Of a stretch of DNA of 64,000 nt, positions 8,307 through 18,045 are shown in pieces. Source of the stretch: Schaalia suimastitidis DSM 15538 (GTDB taxonomy: Bacteria; Actinomycetota; Actinomycetes; Actinomycetales; Actinomycetaceae); assembly GCF_000429105.1 (NCBI RefSeq), contig NZ_AUBF01000009.1:62001-126000 (forward strand). Reading direction: 5' to 3'. Numbering within the stretch: position 1 is the first letter of the stretch; each line of letters starts with the position of its first letter. A program made the translations under genes and the position numbers. The notes below the pieces were generated by a model. That model ran no database searches. It saw only the letters and a program-made list of their open reading frames with translations, and was not told the DNA's origin.

Positions 8307-8942
8307 CTACATGCGGCGCACTGCCGCCAGCAAACCGTCACCTACAGGCAGCAAACAGGGAATGAAATCATCCGAGGCTCCAAGGAAACGGACAACTTCA
8401 CGGGCGACGACCGTCTCCGGATCACGGCGTGCCGGGTCAGCAACTTGGTCGTTCCACAACGCGTGAGCTACTGCGACAAGACCTCCAGGACGCAGGACAC
8501 GTAAGGCATGGTCCAAATAGTCTGGGGTTTCCATAATGTCAGCGTCGATCAGCATCATGTCGTATCCGCGGGCAGCCATTCGCGGTAAAACGTCAAGGGC
8601 ACGACCAGCGATCAGGCGCGTGCGTTGGGTTGACACACCTGCTGACATATACGCGCGACGTGCGTGTTTTTGGAACTCAACTTCGTGGTCAATGGTGGTG
8701 AGTACGCCGTCGGATGCCATCCCATCGAGCAGCCACAAGCCCGATACGCCAGCACCTGTGCCTACTTCAAGTACTGCACGAGCACCAGATACTGCGGCAA
8801 GCAGACGCAACGCAGCACCCGTTCCAGGAGACACAGGGTGGGCGCCCAACTCAATGGCTGTTTCCCTGGCTTTGGCTACAATTTCGCGTTCGGGAAGAAA
8901 ATCCTCGGCATAGACCCAGGCCTGTGCTTTGTCTACCGTCAT
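8307..8942 (-). CDS. SAM-dependent O-methyltransferase (family 3, caffeoyl-CoA type)
   Basis: This 211-aa class I methyltransferase has a glycine-rich SAM motif VLEVGTGAGVSGLWLLDG near residue 57, an acidic residue in LTTIDHEVEFQ that binds ribose, and MLIDAD near residue 127, typical of the metal-dependent O-methyltransferase family. ATG 8942 follows GGAAGGACCAGG; a frame open to 9062 has no good signal and would run into mrp. A family-3 O-methyltransferase close to mrp is also found in mycobacteria. The acceptor substrate is unknown. Confidence 0.87.
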   Translation of the reverse strand: MTVDKAQAWVYAEDFLPEREIVAKARETAIELGAHPVSPGTGAALRLLAAVSGARAVLEVGTGAGVSGLWLLDGMASDGVLTTIDHEVEFQKHARRAYMSAGVSTQRTRLIAGRALDVLPRMAARGYDMMLIDADIMETPDYLDHALRVLRPGGLVAVAHALWNDQVADPARRDPETVVAREVVRFLGASDDFIPCLLPVGDGLLAAVRRM

Positions 8943-9000
8943 TATTCCTGGTCCTTCCATATATCCCACTGCTACTACCAGCCTAGCGCTCCAGTAGCAA

Positions 9001-10125
9001 TTAGTGGTGGATTGGAGCAACACCAAGTGGTCGGCCAGCCAGACCACGCTGCGCTCCACCAAGTGCGCGGGCCAGTGCCGTCAATGCGCTGGCAGATGGG
9101 CCTTGGCCAAGGGCGACAGGTTCACCAGCGTCACCGCCTTCACGCAGCGCAATATCGAGAGGGACTTGGGCTAAAAGCGGAATTGTGTATCCCAGTTGCG
9201 CGCTGAGGCGTTGGGACACCGACTGGCCACCACCGGTGCCGAAGATCTCCAAACGGCTACCATCTGCCTGTTCAAGGTAGGACATGTTTTCCACAACACC
9301 GACCACTTTTTGATGAGTCTGCGTGGCGATCGAACCAGCACGTTCAGCAACTTCAGCGGCGGCAACCTGCGGCGTAGTAACGACAAGGATCTGCGAGTTG
9401 GGTAGCAATTGAGCAATGGAAATTGCCACATCACCCGTGCCCGGAGGCATATCGATGAGCAAAATATCCAAATCACCCCAAAATACGTCGGCAAGAAATT
9501 GTTGGAGTGCACGGTGCAGCATCGGGCCACGCCAAATCACCGGTTGCCCGTCAGGGACGAACATGCCGATCGACATGACTTTAACGCCCCCAGCACCAAC
9601 GGGCGGGATAATCATCCCATCAAGAACCTGCGGCTCATGGGTGACGCCAAGCATACGGGGGATAGAAAAACCGTAGATATCGGCATCCATCACACCGACT
9701 TTGAGTCCGGTGGCGGCCAGAGCAGCCGCGAGGTTAGCGGTCATCGACGATTTTCCAACACCACCTTTGCCAGAGGTCACCGCAATGACGCGCGTCAGCG
9801 ACGATGGCTGCGCAAAAGGTATTTCACGTTCAGGGCGCCCACCGTTGAGTTTTTCCCTCAACGCTTTCTTTTGCTCGTCGTTCATCACACCCATCACCAC
9901 AGAAACGGTGGAAACACCGTCGATTGCGCCAACGGCCCGTTCAACGTCAGCAGTGATCCGATTGCGCAGCGGGCAACCTGCAGTGGTCAGCAGGACAGTC
10001 ACCGTGACCGCCTCACCCTCAATTGCAATGGAATCAACCATATTGAGGTCAGTAATAGGGCGGTGAATCTCCGGGTCTTCAACAGTGGCCAGAGCTTCCA
10101 TAACAAGTTTTTCGGTGACAGACAT
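9001..10125 (-). CDS. mrp: Mrp/NBP35-type iron-sulfur cluster carrier ATPase
   Basis: Mrp/ApbC proteins bind and deliver Fe-S clusters to apoproteins. Residues 1-95 form a MIP18/DUF59 domain (VEDPEIHRPITDLNMV, TTAGCPLR). A deviant Walker A of the SIMIBI class, TSGKGGVGKSS, follows near residue 116, then DADIYGFSIPRML near 145 and LIDMPPGTGDV near 225. A typical CxxC near the C terminus is not seen; the region reads VGVVENMSYLEQADGS. ATG 10125 is preceded after 7 nt by TACGAT and has no Shine-Dalgarno, so the mRNA is probably leaderless. Confidence 0.93.
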   Translation of the reverse strand: MSVTEKLVMEALATVEDPEIHRPITDLNMVDSIAIEGEAVTVTVLLTTAGCPLRNRITADVERAVGAIDGVSTVSVVMGVMNDEQKKALREKLNGGRPEREIPFAQPSSLTRVIAVTSGKGGVGKSSMTANLAAALAATGLKVGVMDADIYGFSIPRMLGVTHEPQVLDGMIIPPVGAGGVKVMSIGMFVPDGQPVIWRGPMLHRALQQFLADVFWGDLDILLIDMPPGTGDVAISIAQLLPNSQILVVTTPQVAAAEVAERAGSIATQTHQKVVGVVENMSYLEQADGSRLEIFGTGGGQSVSQRLSAQLGYTIPLLAQVPLDIALREGGDAGEPVALGQGPSASALTALARALGGAQRGLAGRPLGVAPIHH

Positions 10126-10138
10126 AGCCACTATCGTA
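10126..10138 (-). promoter_or_regulatory. Leaderless-type promoter of mrp
   Basis: Read on the minus strand, TACGAT (10138-10133) is followed by 7 nt and then the mrp ATG, so transcription would start at or next to the start codon. No clear -35 box is seen. Nothing gene-like is visible in the remaining spacer up to 10407. Confidence 0.55.
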
Positions 10139-10407
10139 GTCTGCCTTATGCCGTGGTGGCGCCCGCAGTACTGCACAGCCCGCAGATGCGCACAGACACG
10201 AGCTCACCTAGGCACAGTGTCACGCTGTATTGATGGGGCCCGCCTGATTTGCAGTGCGCAAGAAAGGTCACACCCGCGTCAGCCTCAGGTCCGTTGCCTT
10301 ATTTGCGCGTGTGGCAAGAAAACACGGTGTGCAAGCCAAATAACCCACAACGACGTGCTTTACTTACTCCGCGTGGGAAACTTGGTGCCTGTTCTGCGAT
10401 GGCTCAA

Positions 10408-10947
10408 CTAGTCGTGTGCTTCACCTTTACTGTCTGCTTGAGGACTTTCATCCGCAATGGGGGTGAGGCGTTCAATATCTTCACGCAGATCCTCAAGAAT
10501 TGACCGCAACTCTGAACGCACAAAGTCACGAGTCGCCATATCCTGCATGGCGATGCGCAGCGAGGCGATCTCTCGGGTCAGATACTCTGTGTCGGTAAGG
10601 TTGCGTTCAGCACGCTGGCGATCCTGTTGAGCTTGGACGCGGTCACGATCATCCTGACGGTTTTGAGCGAGCAAGATAAGTGGTGCGGCGTACGACGCCT
10701 GCAAGGACAGCATAAGAGTCAGAGCAGTAAACCCAAGGTCTGCCCGGTCAAACTGCCACGCAGACGGCGCCCACGTATTCCACGCGAGCCAGGCAAAGAC
10801 GAAGGCCGACAAGTACACAAGGAACTGGGGTGTGCCCGAGAAACGCGCGATGAGTTCTGCACCTCGCGCCACCTTTTCTGACTCCAGATTGATGCGAGGG
10901 AAGGTAAAACCTTTCCGTTCCGCTGGGGTATCAAGCCGTTCAGCCAT
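10408..10947 (-). CDS. DUF1003 membrane protein
   Basis: This 179-aa protein has the DUF1003 layout: a short basic N terminus, two transmembrane helices (about residues 40-58 with FVFAWLAWNTW, and 72-94), the AAPLILLAQNRQDDRDR motif just after the second helix, then a charged helical tail (about residues 95-160) likely to be a coiled coil. Function is unknown. It overlaps the upstream PRC/MgtE-N/CBS gene by 8 nt, so the two are translationally coupled. The same pair next to mrp occurs in mycobacteria, pointing to a shared ion-related or envelope role. Confidence 0.88.
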   Translation of the reverse strand: MAERLDTPAERKGFTFPRINLESEKVARGAELIARFSGTPQFLVYLSAFVFAWLAWNTWAPSAWQFDRADLGFTALTLMLSLQASYAAPLILLAQNRQDDRDRVQAQQDRQRAERNLTDTEYLTREIASLRIAMQDMATRDFVRSELRSILEDLREDIERLTPIADESPQADSKGEAHD

Positions 10948-12244
10948 CTATACTCCTCGCCATCAGTCGGTCGGTGACCTCGTCATCGAGATTACGCCAG
11001 TCAGCTGGCAGCAACTCGTCAAGGACGTCGTCAGCGGATACAGCCCCATGCAGGTGTCCATCTTGATCCACCACGGGGATCACCATGAGGTTATAGGTTG
11101 CCAGTAGACGCGTCACCTTCGCAATGTGATCTTCTGGTGCCACCACCTCAACATCGGAGTCAACAATTGTGCCCAGAAGTGTATGCGGTGGTTCACGTAA
11201 GGCACGTTGAATATGGACCATGCCAAGGAAATGTCCGGTCGGCGTTTCTAGTGGAGGACGAGTAATGAAAGCGGCTGTTGCAAGCGAGACCGACAGGTCC
11301 TCCCTACGCACCGAAGCAAGCATCTGCGCCACCGTGGCATCAGGAGGCAAAATCACAGGCTCAGTCGTCATCAAAGCGCCAACAGTGGATTCGTGGTAGC
11401 GCATCAGACGACGCACATCCTCGGCTTCCTCCGGTTCCATCAGGCCCAACAGTTTTTGTGCCTGATCGTCTGGCAGTTCAGCAACAAGGTCGGCAGCATC
11501 GTCTGGCTGCATGACATCAAGAACGTCAGCAGCGCGTTTAGCGTCAAGGCCAGAAAGTATTGCAACACGCACGTCTTCGCCGAGCTCTTCCAGTACGTCA
11601 GCCAAGCGCGCGTCCGTCAGGGACTGTGCCACTGCAAGACGCCTTTCGTGCGGCAAATCGTGAATGAAATCTGCAAGGTCAGCAGCTTTCATATCCTCTG
11701 TGTGTTGGAGTAAAGCAGTGGCAGCCTGGTTCGTATCTGTACGCAAAAGGCCCGATACGTCAGAAATATTGACGGTAAGTGTTTCCCCGGCGCGCCTAAA
11801 GCCCAGCGAAGACATGCGGAAGCGTTGAACGTGAAGTTTTTCAATGACCCAGTCACGTGGGCGACGCTGTCGCATGGCGACGTCAAGGACACGAACAGTC
11901 GTGCCATCTTCATTAAGCGTGACGTCGCGGTCGAAAAGCTCCGAAACGACGAGCGTTTCGATGGGGCGCCTCGTAAATGAACGAATATTAAGCAAACCCG
12001 TGGTGATAACCGATCCCGATTCGATGGCCGTGACGCGCGTGAGAGGAAGAAAAACACGTTTACGTGGGCCAACTTCAACCACAAAACCAATGACATTGGC
12101 AACAGTGTTGAGACGGAAGGTGACGACCACGTCGTGGATTTTTCCCACCTTATCGCCCAGTGGATCAAAGACAGAGGTGCCCGCAAGCTTGCCGATATAG
12201 ATGCGTCGGCCGCCTGTGGAGACATCAATTGGTGCATTGCTCAC
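10940..12244 (-). CDS. PRC-barrel / MgtE N-domain / CBS protein without transporter domain
   Basis: The 434-aa protein has three parts. Residues 1-180 hold PRC-barrel-like beta-rich segments (YIGKLAGTSVFDPLGDKVG, then a second one after RPRDWVIEKL). Residues about 185-290 form an MgtE intracellular N domain of helical repeats (LPDDQAQKLLGLMEPEEAEDVRRLM). Residues 295-425 hold two CBS domains (AGALMTTEP-like GALMTTEPVILPPDATV, and IPVVDQDGHLHGAVSADDVLDELL). The magnesium-channel transmembrane domain of MgtE is missing, so this is probably a soluble Mg2+/nucleotide sensor acting with the coupled DUF1003 protein. GTG 12244 lies 6 nt after TAGGCT, a leaderless start. Confidence 0.87.
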   Translation of the reverse strand: MSNAPIDVSTGGRRIYIGKLAGTSVFDPLGDKVGKIHDVVVTFRLNTVANVIGFVVEVGPRKRVFLPLTRVTAIESGSVITTGLLNIRSFTRRPIETLVVSELFDRDVTLNEDGTTVRVLDVAMRQRRPRDWVIEKLHVQRFRMSSLGFRRAGETLTVNISDVSGLLRTDTNQAATALLQHTEDMKAADLADFIHDLPHERRLAVAQSLTDARLADVLEELGEDVRVAILSGLDAKRAADVLDVMQPDDAADLVAELPDDQAQKLLGLMEPEEAEDVRRLMRYHESTVGALMTTEPVILPPDATVAQMLASVRREDLSVSLATAAFITRPPLETPTGHFLGMVHIQRALREPPHTLLGTIVDSDVEVVAPEDHIAKVTRLLATYNLMVIPVVDQDGHLHGAVSADDVLDELLPADWRNLDDEVTDRLMARSIDG

Positions 12245-12336
12245 AGGAACAGCCTAGGCTGAATACAGACATAAGGCAGTATTCTTTGCGAGATTCGTCA
12301 AAGAACCCCGGCGTAAGCGTGCAAGAGAGGATAAAT

Positions 12337-13017
12337 GTGGCCAGACGAGCAATGATATTGGCTCCCCAAATGCCCAGCGGAGTAGAGGTGGGCTCGTATA
12401 AAACGTACCTTGAAGCGCAGGCTGCAGTGGACTACCTTTCTGACAGCCACTTTGATGTGAAAGCTATCACTATTGTGGGTACGGATCTGCATATGGTTGA
12501 GCGCGTCACGGGCCGTATGACGGTGGGGCGCGCCGCCTTATCCGGTGCAGGTACCGGGATGCTGTGGGGCGGGTTCGTTGGTGTCATGATGTCTTTTGGC
12601 AATACTGCCACGACACCTATTCCGTGGTTTGTCCTCGGTGTGGGCGGAGGCGCGCTGCTGGGGATAGTGATGGCAGTCCTGGGATACGCCCTGTCAGGTG
12701 GCCGACGTGACTTCACGTCTCATTCGCAGGTAGTGGCATCGCGTTATGCCGTGCTGGCCTCAGCGCAGGTGGATCGCGCGTTCGAATTACTTCAGAATAC
12801 GCGCGGCAACCAGATGCGCCCAGCCCCCAAGCGCTCGCGGCGGGCCGAGGCCAATGGTGGGCCAACAGAATACGGTTCGCGTGCGGATGAGGAGCCTCGT
12901 TTCGGCGTGAGACTCAGCGACGCCTCGACGATGCCTGAAAATGGTGCAACGGTCAGTGAAGCGCCGACAATACCGACGGTTGACCAGTCAGAAAAGCCAG
13001 CAAGCCCCGGGGAGTAG
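12337..13017 (+). CDS. General stress protein 17M (YflT)-like membrane protein
   Basis: This 226-aa protein starts at GTG 12337 behind AGAGAGGA. Residues 12-65 (VGSYKTYLEAQAAVDYLSD, then VKAITIVGTDL) match the YflT/general stress 17M domain. Two hydrophobic Gly-rich helices follow (about residues 70-125), and then a disordered, charged, Thr/Pro/Glu-rich tail of about 80 aa. It is divergent from the PRC/CBS gene; the same divergent pair flanks the mrp region of mycobacteria. Role unknown, probably envelope stress related. Confidence 0.8.
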   Translation: MARRAMILAPQMPSGVEVGSYKTYLEAQAAVDYLSDSHFDVKAITIVGTDLHMVERVTGRMTVGRAALSGAGTGMLWGGFVGVMMSFGNTATTPIPWFVLGVGGGALLGIVMAVLGYALSGGRRDFTSHSQVVASRYAVLASAQVDRAFELLQNTRGNQMRPAPKRSRRAEANGGPTEYGSRADEEPRFGVRLSDASTMPENGATVSEAPTIPTVDQSEKPASPGE

Positions 13018-13168
13018 GAGCTGCAGACTTGACCATCCGCAGTAATCGGCAGCGTCTGCGAACGTCGCTGGCGGCGCTGGAGTGGGGGGATGGCCGGGGC
13101 TGCGTGAGCAGGTATGCTTATCGCCCTTTGCTGATGCCCTTTCGGTGGCCGTGGTCTAGGCTAGTGAT

Positions 13169-14218
13169 ATGACATTCCTCACCAAGGCGCTGCAAAAAAC
13201 CGGCCCCGATGCTCCGTTTAAAGTTGTCACTATTGAACGCCGTAGTCCGCGCGCTGATGATGTTGTGATCGCCATTCGCGCGGCCGGGATCTGCCACTCG
13301 GATATTCATACGATTCGCAATGAATGGGGACAGGCGCATTTTCCCCTCACCGTTGGCCACGAGATTGCCGGAGTGGTCACCGAAGTTGGGCCTGCGGTCA
13401 CCAAATTCGCCGTGGGAGACCGTGTGGGCGTGGGGTGCATGGTCAACGCCTGCGGTCATTGTGAGCAATGTGAAGCAGGGCAAGAGCAGGATTGTCTGAA
13501 CGGTAATGTTGGCACCTACGACTCTATTGACGTTGACGGGACAGTGACACAAGGGGGCTATGCCCAGCATGTCGTCGTCAACGAAAACTTTGTCTGTTCC
13601 CTTCCCGATGATCTTGATTTTGATCATGCGGCGCCACTGCTGTGCGCAGGTATTACCACATACTCTCCGTTGAAACGTTGGGGCATTAAAGCAGGCGACA
13701 AAGTGGCTGTTGTGGGTCTTGGGGGTCTGGGGCACATGGGTGTCCAGATTGCTGCGGCTCTTGGTGCTGAGGTGACGGTACTGTCCCGTTCGCTTGCCAA
13801 GGCTGACGAAGCCAAGGGTCTTGGTGCTGTGGACACATTGGCGACAACCGAGGCGGTTTTTTTTGTTACCCATCGTGGCACTTTCGATTTCATCTTGTCG
13901 ACGATTTCTGCGCCGTATGATGTGGATGCCTATCTTGGCTTGCTCAAGCCTCATGGCGTAATGAGTGTTGTGGGGCTGCCGCCAGATGCAATGCCTGTTT
14001 CAATGGCGGCCTTGATTCTGGGCGGCAAGGTGCTGACCGGATCCAATATTGGTGGTATTGCGCAAACTCAGGAGATGCTCGACTTTTGTGCGGCGCACGG
14101 CATTGGCGCGGTGATTGAAAAAATCCCTGTAGATCAGGTCGACGATGCCTATGATCGTGTGGTGGCTGGGGATGTGAACTTCCGCTTCGTTATCGACATA
14201 TCTACCTTCGACCGGTAA
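13169..14218 (+). CDS. Zinc-dependent alcohol dehydrogenase (CAD/YahK type)
   Basis: An NAD(P)-dependent medium-chain dehydrogenase of 349 aa. Catalytic zinc ligands lie in AGICHSDIHTIRNEWG (near residue 38) and VGHEIAG (near 61). The structural zinc site is CGHCEQCEAGQEQDC (near 94). The cofactor motif is VVGLGGLGHMGVQ (near 178). The SRS sequence after the second beta strand suggests NADP(H), as in cinnamyl-alcohol dehydrogenase-like enzymes that reduce aldehydes broadly. ATG 13169 follows TAGGCT by 6 nt with no Shine-Dalgarno, so it appears leaderless. An 8-T run near 13856-13864 lies in frame and is a site prone to slippage or sequencing error. Confidence 0.92.
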   Translation: MTFLTKALQKTGPDAPFKVVTIERRSPRADDVVIAIRAAGICHSDIHTIRNEWGQAHFPLTVGHEIAGVVTEVGPAVTKFAVGDRVGVGCMVNACGHCEQCEAGQEQDCLNGNVGTYDSIDVDGTVTQGGYAQHVVVNENFVCSLPDDLDFDHAAPLLCAGITTYSPLKRWGIKAGDKVAVVGLGGLGHMGVQIAAALGAEVTVLSRSLAKADEAKGLGAVDTLATTEAVFFVTHRGTFDFILSTISAPYDVDAYLGLLKPHGVMSVVGLPPDAMPVSMAALILGGKVLTGSNIGGIAQTQEMLDFCAAHGIGAVIEKIPVDQVDDAYDRVVAGDVNFRFVIDISTFDR

Positions 14219-14485
14219 GCAGATATTGAATCTTGTGATATCGGCGACTAGGCAGAAGTTACCAATAGGTAAGTAATTGTCCGCTGTGTGCGCTACGCCT
14301 TTTGGAGTTGCGTGGTTTTCTGATAAGTGTTGCCGGTGCTGCTGATACGTCGCCCTATGTGGGGTGTCCTCATTGTGAGAATAGCGATTGTTTAAATCTG
14401 TGAAACAGTGGGGTAACCGTGTACGCTTGACCGCTTGTAATATGAACTCTTTTGAGTTTGGTCAACACCGTGTAGTGGAGGATGA

Positions 14486-17400
14486 ATGTTCCACCGTGTC
14501 GACGGTAACCGATTCACGCGTCGAGCAGCCACAGTCTTTGCCATGCTGCTTATCGCATTACTGGTGACAATCGGTTCTGTTTTTGTTGCAACCCCGGCCC
14601 AAGCAGCCGACGATCCTAATATTTCCTTCCTATCAATGAAATTGGACAAGACGGATGCCTCAGGTAACGTCTTGACGGGCGCACTTGCTCAATGGAATAT
14701 CGCGACGCTGGCATTCCAATGGCAAGTACCTCAAAACGAAGAAACCAATATCCAAGCTGGCGATAGCTTCTCAATTCAATTCCCCGCCGAACTGACGGCG
14801 CGCGTCCCCAACCAAACGAAACCTTTCAAAGTTGTCTATGGTGGGGAAGAAGTCGAAGTTGGTACCTGCCTCATTCTGTCAACGAGTATGGAATGCACCT
14901 TCGACGACTTCATACCTAGCCGCGTGGCTGACCAGGGGTGGAAGAACTTTGGTGGTTCCGGCACGCTACAACTGGTTGCCTCACAGACCACGACCGAAGA
15001 AGTACTGACTTTTACTACGTCAGGCACACCCTCGGCTGTCACCGTTGATCTGCCTGGTACGGGTGGCATCACTGCTCCAATCTCCGCAGGCTACACCGCG
15101 CTGGACGTCACCAAAGGCATGTACGGCATCTCAGAGGCCTCCAAGAATGTCACCTACCCACTCGGCTTTAACACCAAAAAGGTCGCCGAGCATTTCACTG
15201 CCGCTGGCATGACCATGACATTTGACGGAGTAACTAATCAAACCCTGACCTTCGTCGATACCTTGGGCCCTGGACAGACCTTTAGCGACCCTGCAACGTG
15301 GAGCTTCAGGTGGATGTATGACCAAGCATCCTTCGCTCAAACACCACGTCCTGCCCCGATTCAACTCGCCACTGGCAGTGGTGTCGCCATGACAACCGAC
15401 AAAGGCACCTTCACCGTTAATGTTGAGCTGGGCACAGCAACGCCGGACGGGCAAAGTGCACGTATCTCCATTACCGGTCCCTTCGAAAAAGAGGTCCAGT
15501 ACGAATTGCTCTACACGGCAACGCCAACGGCGAGTACGAACCTCCTTCCAGGGGTAACCTACGGTAACGCCGCGAAACTTGTGGCTGACGTCAACAATGA
15601 CGGCGTTGAAGACACGCTTCGCTCAGTCGAAGTGAAAAAGTCCTTCATTGAGTCATTCTCGATGAGTGTGACGATGGAACCAGCCTACGGAACTTTCAAA
15701 GTCCTTAAAACGCTTGAAGGTCCCGGTTCGACCCTGATATCGCCAACCCAGACCTACCGTGTCAAAGTTGACTACACGCTGCCAATGGATGCATCCTCCT
15801 ATCATCCCAATGACACCACCTACCCAGGTGGCTGGGAGGCCTATGCTCCCGGCACATTGAATGCCGACAACCGCACCGGTACCGCATATTTCGATGTCAC
15901 CCAAGGTAAGCAAACCCTTTTCCTTGGTCAATATCCACCAATCACCTTCCCGCGAGGTACGGTTGTCACCCTCAGTGAAGTGACATCGGCAAGTGCAGCC
16001 CCCGCAGGGTATCGCTGGGCAACACCCGTCTTTAAGGTGGGGTCGGCTACTACCAACACATTCACCATTGGTGACGAAACTATTACGTCGGTTGAACTGA
16101 CCAACCGCCTTGAGCAAATCAATGGCACCTTCACTGTGTCGAAGACCTTGAATGCCGCCTCGCAAGCAGGTGCAGGTAAGACCTTCACCTTTGCTTATGC
16201 CTGTAATGACCTGCGCCAAACCACGGGCACAATTACTGGCGTGCCAGCGGACGGCTCCCAGGTAGCCTCCAATGTGACATTGCCAGTGAATACGCAGTGC
16301 ACGATCAGCGAAAATGCCGCCACTGCAGCCATCGATGGATACGATCTTGCAGCACCTGCCTCACAGACTGTGACCATCACCGAACCTGCGGCACAAAATC
16401 CCGCTGTGAACGCCGCCTTTGAAAACAATTACACTCGTCAAACGGGGAGCTTCAGTGTTGCCAAGACGGTGACCGGCGACCTCGTAGGTGATGCAACACA
16501 AGTGTTCCCCGTGACCTATGTGTGTAATGATGCTTCAGGCACCACCGGCAAACTGCAGCTCACGGGTGACGGCGCGCGCGTACAAGGACCAACCCTGCCG
16601 GTTGGTACCAACTGCACCATTACCGAAGATCCGGTAAGCCTTGACGGTTACGCAATCACCACGTCGTACTCGGCAAGTGCAGTGACGATCACAAAAGACT
16701 CCAATGAACTGGTGACCGTGACCAATGCCTATAAGAAACTCGCAGGTGGTCTGACTGTCACGAAATCTGTCACCGGTAACGGCGCCGCGCTAGCGCCGTC
16801 CTCCTTCACCTTTACCTACACCTGCAGCCGTGCAGGCGCAGTTGTGAAAGAAGGAAGCATCGAACTGAACGCCGCCAATAACTTCATCGCAACAGTTGCC
16901 GACATGCCTGTGGGTACCTGCGAACTGAGTGAAGATGACGCGCGCGTTGCAGGCGCTGATGTCACATCAACCCTAACCATGGGGACTACTAGCGTGACCG
17001 ACGCTCCCATCACCTTCGAGGTGACTGACGGTTCGTCCACTGCCATTTCCGCCACCAATACCTACACGCGCCACAAGGTTTCCGTTGGAAATTACGTGTG
17101 GTTCGATGCAAATGGTGACGGGCTGCAAGATGCAACCGACGAGCCTATGGGCGGTGTGACGCTTGCCCTGACAGGTCCGAACGGGCAAGCTGTCGTCGAT
17201 ATCCACGGCAACCCTGTCGCACCAGCCATCACCGACGTTGATGGACGATACCTATTCGAGAACCTGCCAACGCTTGCGCCGGGCGAGTCCTACACCGTGA
17301 CCGTGACCGACACTGGCCGTTTCGGCTATGTGGCGACACTGCCAGATGTAGGCGCAGACCGCAGCGTTGATTCCTCGGACACAGCAGCATCCTCAACTGC

Positions 17401-18013
17401 TGACCTGAGCATTGACGGTGCTGAGGATCTGACACTGGACTTTGGCTTTGTGAAAGCCAAAGTGTCGGTTGGTGACTTCGTGTGGCTCGATACCGACCGT
17501 GACGGTAAGCAGGACGACGATGAACCAGGTCTTGGTGGCGTCACCCTCACTGTGACTGGGCCGGACGGCAATCCCGTGACCGATGTCTATGGCAACGAAG
17601 TGACACCCGTCAAGACTGACGAGAACGGAAAATATTCCTTCGATAACCTGCCGTTGCTTCCGAACTCCCAAAGCTACCGCGTGAGTGTCACCACGCCGGA
17701 TGGCTACTTGCCAACTCGCGCGGGCGCAGATGACACGACGCGTGAAGATGACTCTTCCGACGCTTATGCCGACTCAGAGGGACTGAATACGGATGGCGAC
17801 CGAGATGCCACGCTGGACTTCGGTTTTGTCGCTATCGAAAAACCTGCAGCAGACACCTCGGGTACCGCTGCACAACCGGTTACCCGCCCCTCAAACACCA
17901 AGGGTGCCCTTGCGTCGACCGGCACTAGTGCTCCCATCATCCTCGGTGGCGCAGTGCTTGCCGCCATCCTTGGTGGAACGGTGCTGGTTCTTCGCCGCAA
18001 ACAGGTGAAGTAG
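14486..18013 (+). CDS. Large cell-wall-anchored surface adhesin (MSCRAMM-like)
   Basis: This 1175-aa secreted protein has a signal peptide with a hydrophobic core and AQA cleavage site near residue 40. Residues about 45-380 form an adhesin-like N-terminal region. Several DUF5979-type Ig-like modules follow (about residues 400-860), each opening with a variant of FTVSKTL / FSVAKTV and containing paired Cys (YACND...QCTISE). Two SdrD B-type calcium-binding repeats follow (about 864-1115; WFDANGDGLQD, WLDTDRDGKQD). The C terminus has the sorting signal LASTG, a hydrophobic helix and RRKQVK. LAxTG is the motif preferred by class E sortases. GGAGG precedes ATG 14486. A role in host or biofilm adhesion is inferred. 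Nothing certain is seen in the 267-nt spacer upstream. Confidence 0.88.
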   Translation: MFHRVDGNRFTRRAATVFAMLLIALLVTIGSVFVATPAQAADDPNISFLSMKLDKTDASGNVLTGALAQWNIATLAFQWQVPQNEETNIQAGDSFSIQFPAELTARVPNQTKPFKVVYGGEEVEVGTCLILSTSMECTFDDFIPSRVADQGWKNFGGSGTLQLVASQTTTEEVLTFTTSGTPSAVTVDLPGTGGITAPISAGYTALDVTKGMYGISEASKNVTYPLGFNTKKVAEHFTAAGMTMTFDGVTNQTLTFVDTLGPGQTFSDPATWSFRWMYDQASFAQTPRPAPIQLATGSGVAMTTDKGTFTVNVELGTATPDGQSARISITGPFEKEVQYELLYTATPTASTNLLPGVTYGNAAKLVADVNNDGVEDTLRSVEVKKSFIESFSMSVTMEPAYGTFKVLKTLEGPGSTLISPTQTYRVKVDYTLPMDASSYHPNDTTYPGGWEAYAPGTLNADNRTGTAYFDVTQGKQTLFLGQYPPITFPRGTVVTLSEVTSASAAPAGYRWATPVFKVGSATTNTFTIGDETITSVELTNRLEQINGTFTVSKTLNAASQAGAGKTFTFAYACNDLRQTTGTITGVPADGSQVASNVTLPVNTQCTISENAATAAIDGYDLAAPASQTVTITEPAAQNPAVNAAFENNYTRQTGSFSVAKTVTGDLVGDATQVFPVTYVCNDASGTTGKLQLTGDGARVQGPTLPVGTNCTITEDPVSLDGYAITTSYSASAVTITKDSNELVTVTNAYKKLAGGLTVTKSVTGNGAALAPSSFTFTYTCSRAGAVVKEGSIELNAANNFIATVADMPVGTCELSEDDARVAGADVTSTLTMGTTSVTDAPITFEVTDGSSTAISATNTYTRHKVSVGNYVWFDANGDGLQDATDEPMGGVTLALTGPNGQAVVDIHGNPVAPAITDVDGRYLFENLPTLAPGESYTVTVTDTGRFGYVATLPDVGADRSVDSSDTAASSTADLSIDGAEDLTLDFGFVKAKVSVGDFVWLDTDRDGKQDDDEPGLGGVTLTVTGPDGNPVTDVYGNEVTPVKTDENGKYSFDNLPLLPNSQSYRVSVTTPDGYLPTRAGADDTTREDDSSDAYADSEGLNTDGDRDATLDFGFVAIEKPAADTSGTAAQPVTRPSNTKGALASTGTSAPIILGGAVLAAILGGTVLVLRRKQVK
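17075..17833 (+). repeat. Two SdrD_B-type domain repeats inside the adhesin gene
   Basis: Two diverged tandem copies of about 380 nt (17075-17458 and 17459-17833) encode B domains that begin KVSVG[ND][YF]VW[FL]D and end LDFGFV. Each has an EF-hand-like DxNxDGxxD or DxDRDGxxD loop. They are stiff, calcium-stabilised stalk units. Confidence 0.8.
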
Positions 18014-18045
18014 TTGGTGGCGCTCTAGCGCTGTAGGCCAAACCC

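Noticed and set aside
13856-13870. Frameshift at the 8-T run in the alcohol dehydrogenase gene
   Set aside because: The frame is continuous, with normal length and intact downstream motifs.
14219-14485. Small gene between the alcohol dehydrogenase and the adhesin
   Set aside because: No frame with a start signal or recognisable product is seen; the A/T-rich part near 14425-14470 is more likely promoter.
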